Shown here: positions 58,984-64,000 of the stretch, one piece after another | Layout of the letters: every line of letters starts with the position of its first letter | How positions within the stretch are numbered: the first letter of the stretch is position 1 | From: Cellvibrio sp. pealriver | GTDB lineage: Bacteria; Pseudomonadota; Gammaproteobacteria; Pseudomonadales; Cellvibrionaceae | NCBI RefSeq assembly: GCF_001183545.1 | Contig: NZ_KQ236688.1 | Span: 1,331,149-1,395,148, forward strand | DNA: 64,000 nt | Direction: 5' to 3' | Position numbers and translations under genes: made by a program | The notes under the pieces: generated by a model | Told to the model about the DNA's origin: nothing | The model's database searches: none | The model's input: only the letters and a program-made list of their open reading frames with translations

Positions 58984-59739
58984 TCAGACTAATTTACGAG
59001 TCACCCGAAGCGATAATGGATATGGAAGCAAACGCAGTAGCTTTAGTAACAGCGTAAATTTTTTGGGAAAATGAATTTCAAAACTGCGCGATAACAAACC
59101 ATCAGCAATGGCGTTGGCCGCATCCTCTGGCTGCATGATCATGGGCATTTCAAAACGGTTTTTATCGGTCAGCGGAGTACTGACAAATCCGGGATTAATG
59201 AGTTTGATATCAATAAGATCCCTGCATTCTGCATGCAAACTTTCTGCAAGGTTAATAAGTGCGGCTTTAGTTGCACTGTAGGGCTGGCCTTCAGGTAAGC
59301 CTATATAACCGGCGACGCTGCCGCACAACGCTAGCTGACCCTTTTGTTGTTGGGACTTGAGAATAGGCACAACGGCATGTACCACGTTGAATGCACCGGT
59401 CAGATTGGTATCAATAATCCCTTTGGTAACGGCAATATCCAGCTCCGTTGTCTTCATCGGTACATAGGCTGCAGCCAGAAAAATAATACGATCAATGCGA
59501 CCAAATGATGCGCGTATTGCATGTGCAGTACGCAAGGTCATATCCGGATCGGTAATATCAAGCACAAACACTTTACTTGTGTCATCCAATTCAAGCTTTA
59601 ATCTGTCCAGCTCATCCTTGCGCCGTGCTGATAAGGCTAACAAAGCTCCTCTTTTAAAAAGTTCACGCGCCAATGCAGCACCAATTCCACTGCTGGCACC
59701 AATTATCCAGACAACCTGATTTTCATATGAGGTCATCAT
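58984..59739 (-). CDS. Short-chain dehydrogenase/reductase
   Basis: A 251-residue classical SDR. The cofactor motif is GASSGIG (14-20), and catalytic residues are Ser141, Tyr154 and Lys158 (YSATK). DITDP at 61-65 and NLTG at 112-115 are also conserved. Basic residues after strand 2 (SARRKDE) suggest NADP(H). The C-terminus is basic and hydrophobic (KLLRLLPYPLSLRVTRKLV), perhaps touching the membrane. Its start overlaps the DUF3833 stop by one base. Last gene of the six-gene lipid operon; substrate unknown, possibly a fatty-acyl or ketone intermediate. Confidence 0.88.
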   Translation of the reverse strand: MMTSYENQVVWIIGASSGIGAALARELFKRGALLALSARRKDELDRLKLELDDTSKVFVLDITDPDMTLRTAHAIRASFGRIDRIIFLAAAYVPMKTTELDIAVTKGIIDTNLTGAFNVVHAVVPILKSQQQKGQLALCGSVAGYIGLPEGQPYSATKAALINLAESLHAECRDLIDIKLINPGFVSTPLTDKNRFEMPMIMQPEDAANAIADGLLSRSFEIHFPKKFTLLLKLLRLLPYPLSLRVTRKLV

Positions 59740-60272
59740 TATTTTTGCTTCTGCATAAAGATGGTGAGTTCAGAGACTGTGAACCCGAATTTTTTAAGAT
59801 ATGAACGATTGATCAATACATCGTCATTCATCAACCACATCCAGTCATCAAAACGAATGTGATAGGTTGTGTCATCAACCGGAAGATCCATTACATAATT
59901 CCAGCGCACTGCACTGCCCTCAATTTTACCGGTTGCGGTATCAATAATGTCGGATGCAGTCCCTTCATATGTACCGTCCGCCATTTTTCGGATGGTCCAG
60001 ATACGTTGTTGTTTTTCTCCATCGTAATAATTGAAATACTCCGTCAATGTACCAACATCGCCTTTCCACTCACCCACCATGTCTACATCAAAACGGCGTA
60101 TAACACGGCCGCGCCAATCCTGAACTATTCCCCAGGCCTTGATGGGGCCATTAAAATATTCTTTGATATCGGCACGTGGTGTCGTGTCTTTGTAATGATC
60201 AAGGGAATTTCCCGCGCAACTACCCAGCATCATGAGTGCTCCCAGAATGGCTGTGATTCTGACGATTTTCAT
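59739..60272 (-). CDS. DUF3833 family lipoprotein
   Basis: A 177-residue protein with a lipoprotein signal (MMLGSC, Cys19). The mature part is beta-rich: AWGIVQDWRGRVIRRFDVDMVGEWKGDVGTLTEYFNYYDGEKQQRIWTIRK, the typical DUF3833 pattern. Family function is not established, but members recur beside cyclopropane-synthase, DUF1365 and SDR genes. ATG 60272 has a perfect GGAGG seven bases upstream, so the 53-base overlap with the preceding MFS gene is real. It likely sits in the outer or inner membrane facing the periplasm. Confidence 0.85.
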   Translation of the reverse strand: MKIVRITAILGALMMLGSCAGNSLDHYKDTTPRADIKEYFNGPIKAWGIVQDWRGRVIRRFDVDMVGEWKGDVGTLTEYFNYYDGEKQQRIWTIRKMADGTYEGTASDIIDTATGKIEGSAVRWNYVMDLPVDDTTYHIRFDDWMWLMNDDVLINRSYLKKFGFTVSELTIFMQKQK

Positions 60273-61563
60273 TTTTTCCTCCTGAGTGGGATTGGATAAA
60301 AAACATGTAAAGAAGCCCTGCTGCCGCCAATTTTAAAATGCAAGGAAAAACAGCATAGCTAATGGAAAGCACACTGAGCGCGAGAGCAGAATTGACGGAT
60401 TGCGGTTGGAATCCTGCCATATCCAAAATAGGTAGCACTATGACCGATGCCAAAGCCAAACTGGCTTTGATGATGAAAGCGAGCAATGCGTAATGCGATC
60501 CGGCATATTTGCTGTTGTCATGTGCGTGGATGTGATCAGCCAATATCGATGGCGGTAGTGTCAAATCAGCCCCAAATGCCAAACCTGAAAAAAAACACAC
60601 AGCTGCAAAAGCCCATACATCACCAGCATTTAGCAAGGCAGCGCCAATAAAACCTGCAACAGCAAGAACATTCGCCAAACACCATGCTTTATATTTCCCT
60701 AAGTGCACACTCAACGTTTTCCATAACGGCATTGCCGCTGCACCAGAAAGAAAATACAGCAATAAAAATAATCCGGTTAAATGCTCTGCTCCTAAAAAGT
60801 CGCGCACATAAAAAATCACCAAAACAGAGGGAATACTTGAAGCGAGCATGCTGATCGCATACACAATAAACAGTTGCACGCTCACTGATGGCAACGCGCG
60901 CAATGCAGAGAATGGAGACAGGCCGGGGATATTGGTATTGCGATTAGCGAATCGTGTCGCCGAGCTGTTTACATCCCGCCCTGACTGCGAAAAACACAAG
61001 ATACCTACCGCCATTAAAATAAAGAGAATTATTGCGTACCACAGGTAAGCATCACCGGGATTGGCAACATAAGACAGCAGCGCAGGTGTCGATACCGCAA
61101 TGACCAAACCAATTAATCCAAATGCTTCACGCGCACCTGCAATTCTAGTTTGTTCGGCTGCATCTTTTGTCCACAATGTCGCTTTAATGCCCAGCACAAT
61201 AGTCAGAACACTGTAAGCGGTTACCGCAAACAGCATGCACAGGCAAAACCAGATTGCCGCCGAAAAAACCTTAACATTAAAAAGTCCATAAATCGCCACA
61301 CACAAAACCACCCCAGCCACCGAAAGAAAGATAAATAGTTGGTGTTGGAAACGGTCTGTGAGCCAACCAATCAACGGGTCTTGAATTGCATCAAATAAAC
61401 GGATTATCAATAACAATGTGCCAAGCAATGTCAATGAAAGACCGTAATGTGTGGCGTAATAATCCGGTGCAAGAATGTAGAGTGGAAAACCAGCAAACGC
61501 TACAGGTATAGCAATGAAGCCGTAGCGAAAAAGCGATTTAGTTGTGATTGCTTGTGCATTCAT
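60220..61563 (-). CDS. MFS_2 (GPH/MelB-like) transporter
   Basis: A 447-residue inner-membrane protein with about 12 segments. RLFDAIQDPLIGWLTDRF near the N-terminus is the conserved Asp-containing motif of melibiose-carrier-like proteins; MPLWKTLSVHLGKYKAW and ADHIHAHDNSKYAGSHYALLAF are further matches. In MelB the family imports sugars, but relatives such as MFSD2 move lysolipids. Given the lipid-enzyme neighbours, a lipid or lipid-derived substrate is a reasonable inference. The start overlaps the preceding stop by four bases (ATGA); the stop overlaps the DUF3833 gene by 53 bases. Confidence 0.85.
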   Translation of the reverse strand: MNAQAITTKSLFRYGFIAIPVAFAGFPLYILAPDYYATHYGLSLTLLGTLLLIIRLFDAIQDPLIGWLTDRFQHQLFIFLSVAGVVLCVAIYGLFNVKVFSAAIWFCLCMLFAVTAYSVLTIVLGIKATLWTKDAAEQTRIAGAREAFGLIGLVIAVSTPALLSYVANPGDAYLWYAIILFILMAVGILCFSQSGRDVNSSATRFANRNTNIPGLSPFSALRALPSVSVQLFIVYAISMLASSIPSVLVIFYVRDFLGAEHLTGLFLLLYFLSGAAAMPLWKTLSVHLGKYKAWCLANVLAVAGFIGAALLNAGDVWAFAAVCFFSGLAFGADLTLPPSILADHIHAHDNSKYAGSHYALLAFIIKASLALASVIVLPILDMAGFQPQSVNSALALSVLSISYAVFPCILKLAAAGLLYMFFIQSHSGGKNENRQNHSHSGSTHDAG

Positions 61564-62078
61564 CGCAACCCCAAAAGCGCACGACGCAACGCTGGCTCAG
61601 AAGTGTTTTCACCAAGCCATATGTCAAAAAATAATTTTCCGAAATCATCGCTCTTGATAACACCCGCGATTTCATTTCCGTGGTAAAAAGTCGTGTGTTT
61701 TTCCGGGATATAGATAGCAGACAATACCGTTCCTTCTTTTACGTCCGGAAAAATAGATTTCATCTGAGTATTCCAGGCAGCTAGCGTCACCTCATCAGAA
61801 AAACCCTGTTTGCGCATCTCTTGCACTGATCTGTCCGCAATTTCTTTACCGCTAATATCGCGAAAATATTCAATCGATAAAGCGAACGGCTGGTCAGGAT
61901 TCCACTCGCCTTTAGGGGCATAAAGCGTTGCTTCATAGACATCCCAAAAAGCATAAGAAAAAACACCTTGCCCAACGATGGATGCCTCAGGTACAGAATG
62001 ATTGATTGGCTCAGACGCAAACACACTGGATGCGTGAATAAAAAAAACGCCAAGAGCTGACTTCAATCTAGTTTGCAT
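61560..62078 (-). CDS. Chalcone-isomerase-like periplasmic protein
   Basis: A 172-residue protein with a signal peptide (about 1-22, ending VFAS) and a chalcone-isomerase-like fold: VGQGVFSYAFWDVYEATLYAP, FALSIEYFRDISGKEIADRSVQEMRKQG and FYHGNEIAGVIKSDDFGKLFFDIWLGENTSE. Bacterial members lack the plant isomerase site and may bind fatty acids, like plant CHI-fold FAP proteins. ATG 62078 is chosen, with GGGAG upstream; an in-frame opening at 62129 would hide the signal peptide. The start overlaps the cyclopropane-synthase stop by eleven bases. Confidence 0.85.
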   Translation of the reverse strand: MQTRLKSALGVFFIHASSVFASEPINHSVPEASIVGQGVFSYAFWDVYEATLYAPKGEWNPDQPFALSIEYFRDISGKEIADRSVQEMRKQGFSDEVTLAAWNTQMKSIFPDVKEGTVLSAIYIPEKHTTFYHGNEIAGVIKSDDFGKLFFDIWLGENTSEPALRRALLGLR

Positions 62079-63237
62079 GCTCAAGCTCCCATTGCACGAC
62101 ATCCGTTCTTCCATGCTGGAATGATGCAATACAACAGGTCAGGTAAAAGCGCCACATCCGAATAAATTTTTCATCAAACCCCATCGCTTTGACGCTGTGG
62201 ATTTTTTCATCGAAATTATTGAGCCAGTGAGTTAGTGTGCGGGCATAATCTTTTCCAAACGCAAACTCGTCTGTTACACGCAGACCTGCTTTTGCACTCT
62301 CTTCACGAAAGCGCGAAGGCGATGGCAACATACCACCGGGAAATATAAACGTGCGGATCGCATCTCCACTCACCCGGTAGCGATCAAATGACGAATCATC
62401 AATAGTGATGCTTTGAACCATCGCCTTGCCTTTACCTGCAAGAAGCGATTTTAATTTTGAAAAATAGACAGGCCAAAATTTTTCACCTACGGCCTCAAAC
62501 ATTTCAATAGAAACGATCTGGTCGTAACGGCCAGTTTGATGACGATAATCTTCAAGTGCGATAACGGCGTTTTTACCCACGCGTTTTACTGCGAACTCAT
62601 GTTGGGCTTCAGAAATGGTCAGCCCCTTGATTGCGTAATCCCCTTTCTGCAGTGCGCGCTCGGCAAAACCGCCCCAACCGCAACCAATTTCCAGAAGGCT
62701 GCCGGAAGAGCTCAGCCGATCAATCATTCGGTCATATTTGCGCATTTGAGCATGCTCAAGATTCTCATCCTCCCGTGCAAAAATTGCTGATGAATAAGTC
62801 ATCGAGGGATCGAGCCAGAGGGAGTAAAAATCATTGCCAATATCGTAATGGGCATGAATATTTTTCTTACTGCCCTGCAATGTGTTGCGCGTGAAAAAGT
62901 ACGCGATGCGCGAGGCGAACTTGCCGAAAGCATTACCGCAGATGTAATCATCCAGCACTGACTGGTTTTGCAATCCAAACAGAAATACCTGGGTTGGATC
63001 GGTTGAATCCCACAGGCCATCGCGGTAAGCCTCAGCAAGCGCGATATCACCATGACGCACAAGTGCGCCCACCAAACGCCAATCACGAATATCAAGCTGT
63101 GCTTCTGCGCCCGGCTTTGAACCTTTAAAAGAGTAGATTTTTCCTTCAGGTGTTGTCACCTCGATCGCCCCGTATTCGATCAGGTCAAGCGCTGCAAGAA
63201 AACGGTTAGTAAGGTGCCGATCAAACATAGTATTCAT
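62068..63237 (-). CDS. Cyclopropane-fatty-acyl-phospholipid synthase family methyltransferase
   Basis: A 389-residue SAM enzyme that modifies unsaturated acyl chains in membrane phospholipids. The catalytic domain has SMTYSSAIFAREDENLEHAQ, the SAM motif LEIGCGWGGFAERAL, VSIEMFEAVGEKFWPVYF and FIFPGGMLPSPS. The N-terminal domain (about 1-110) is the lipid-binding part. In this type of operon (with DUF1365) the enzyme may be a specialised methylase rather than the housekeeping Cfa. DUF1365 precedes it by 53 bp. Confidence 0.92.
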   Translation of the reverse strand: MNTMFDRHLTNRFLAALDLIEYGAIEVTTPEGKIYSFKGSKPGAEAQLDIRDWRLVGALVRHGDIALAEAYRDGLWDSTDPTQVFLFGLQNQSVLDDYICGNAFGKFASRIAYFFTRNTLQGSKKNIHAHYDIGNDFYSLWLDPSMTYSSAIFAREDENLEHAQMRKYDRMIDRLSSSGSLLEIGCGWGGFAERALQKGDYAIKGLTISEAQHEFAVKRVGKNAVIALEDYRHQTGRYDQIVSIEMFEAVGEKFWPVYFSKLKSLLAGKGKAMVQSITIDDSSFDRYRVSGDAIRTFIFPGGMLPSPSRFREESAKAGLRVTDEFAFGKDYARTLTHWLNNFDEKIHSVKAMGFDEKFIRMWRFYLTCCIASFQHGRTDVVQWELEHAN

Positions 63238-63290
63238 CCTCTTTTTCTCTTTTATAGCCTTGGTTGCCTGTCCTTTGAATTTCCCCTGGC

Positions 63291-64000
63291 TTACATTTTG
63301 TTAAGGTTTCGGCTCGCGGTAATTTTGGTGGCCAGTTGTGCAGGCTTGGCTATGTAGCCAATACCTTTCATCACCAACTTTAGCGCTTGCCAATGAATCA
63401 GCAACATTGCCTTCATTGCCACAAGGGGGTGTTGCAGAAACGCTTGTCGCGCACTTTGTCGAGTCAATGGCGTAAACGAACCCACCAGCGAAGTCACCAG
63501 CTGTTTTTGCTGGTCACTATCGTAATAATCAATCCAGATACGGAGCTTGTCGGCATTCAGATCAAAACGGAATTTATAAGTGCCAGCACGATTCAGAAAA
63601 GGCGAAACATGAAATACTTTTTCTGCTTCCAACCATTGCTCTGCATCAATTGGCGAGTGGTCTGGGTTTGCACACAAATAACTATGTTGCTCACCAAAGG
63701 TGTTATGCACTTCGCACAGTACCGCGCGCAATGCATGCTGATCATCAAGGCAAAAATAAAAACTGACAGGGTTAAATACATAACCGAGCACGCGCGGCAT
63801 GGTCAGCAGAAAAATAGTTTTTGTTTTCTGATCCAGACCGTAATCAGCCAGAATTTCTTTTACCCAGGGAGTTGGATCACTACCATCACGCCGACCAACA
63901 TCTTTCCGGTGAAAGCTGGCAAGCAGCCCCGGTACAGGGGCAGCAGGCAGGGGCAATGCAAAATAATAAATACCATACTCGAATGCATTTTCTTTGGGGA
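63291..64000 (-). CDS. DUF1365 family protein (5' end cut by window edge)
   Basis: The frame is open to the right edge. The visible N-terminal part (PKENAFEYGIYYFALPLPA) resembles the beginning of DUF1365 proteins, so probably fewer than 20 residues are missing. Other family segments are PWVKEILADYGL, TMPRVLGYVFNPVSFYFCLD, EVHNTFGEQHSYL and KVFHVSPF. The biochemical role is unknown, but the family is almost always found beside a cyclopropane-synthase-like methyltransferase and an FAD-dependent oxidoreductase. First visible gene of the lipid operon. Confidence 0.9.
   Translation of the reverse strand, partial: PKENAFEYGIYYFALPLPAAPVPGLLASFHRKDVGRRDGSDPTPWVKEILADYGLDQKTKTIFLLTMPRVLGYVFNPVSFYFCLDDQHALRAVLCEVHNTFGEQHSYLCANPDHSPIDAEQWLEAEKVFHVSPFLNRAGTYKFRFDLNADKLRIWIDYYDSDQQKQLVTSLVGSFTPLTRQSARQAFLQHPLVAMKAMLLIHWQALKLVMKGIGYIAKPAQLATKITASRNLNKM

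Noticed and set aside
62079..62129. Longer start for the chalcone-isomerase-like gene
   Set aside because: It would bury the signal peptide; ATG 62078 has a better ribosome-binding site.

Overview
The window looks like an ordinary chromosomal stretch of a gammaproteobacterium of the Cellvibrio/Saccharophagus type (Cellvibrionales). The basis is moderate GC content, pseudomonad-like gene order (fimL-nudC; dnaQ-methyltransferase-gloB-mltD), a secreted enzyme with a long serine-rich linker, and protein sequences close to Pseudomonas families. The genus is inference. Gene density is high: no gap over 300 bases lacks a gene, and I see no tRNA, rRNA, CRISPR array or prophage.

Layout. 1-8.7 kb: a tandem glutaredoxin-like protein cut by the left edge, a giant DUF2339 membrane protein, a DUF4230 protein, then pabB, a dienelactone hydrolase and an M13 peptidase. 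8.8-12.4 kb: sugar MFS permease, thrH, cysH (APS-reductase type), one unknown gene. 12.6-17.7 kb: an electron-transfer-flavoprotein module, with etfB-etfA-fpr facing a LysR regulator and ETF-quinone oxidoreductase. 17.8-22.9 kb: msrA, sohB, a membrane protein, nudC and fimL. 23-27.4 kb: dnaQ, methyltransferase, gloB, mltD. 27.45-28.74 kb: one complete IS3-family element with 3-bp target duplication and a frameshift in orfA, lodged between mltD and ttcA. 28.7-36 kb: ttcA, a PilZ gene with a folded leader, a PAS chemoreceptor, bioA, trpS and a two-CNB/rhodanese-like protein. 36-45 kb: M18 aminopeptidase, tsaB, adk, an Lrp regulator, a second chemoreceptor, a GabD-type dehydrogenase and an NhaP2-type antiporter. 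45-54 kb: rnb, an EVE protein, the serine-linker desuccinylase-like enzyme, guaA, guaB, xseA. 54.1-56.5 kb: a TPP riboswitch controlling thiO-thiS-thiG. 56.5-64 kb: a degenerate HD-GYP protein, an AEC transporter, and a tightly overlapping six-gene membrane-lipid operon (DUF1365, cyclopropane synthase-like, chalcone-isomerase-like, MFS_2, DUF3833, SDR) running off the right edge.

The most rewarding places are the structured leader before the PilZ gene, the lipid operon, the ETF/FNR module, the TPP riboswitch with a readable switching mechanism, and the IS3 copy with both a canonical slippery heptamer and a separate one-base lesion. Several published-style starts were moved (thrH, lysR, msrA, PilZ, chemoreceptor, rnb, guaB, xseA, thiS, AEC, chalcone-isomerase-like), with reasons given per gene. 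I did not find a convincing wholly new defence or mobile system.
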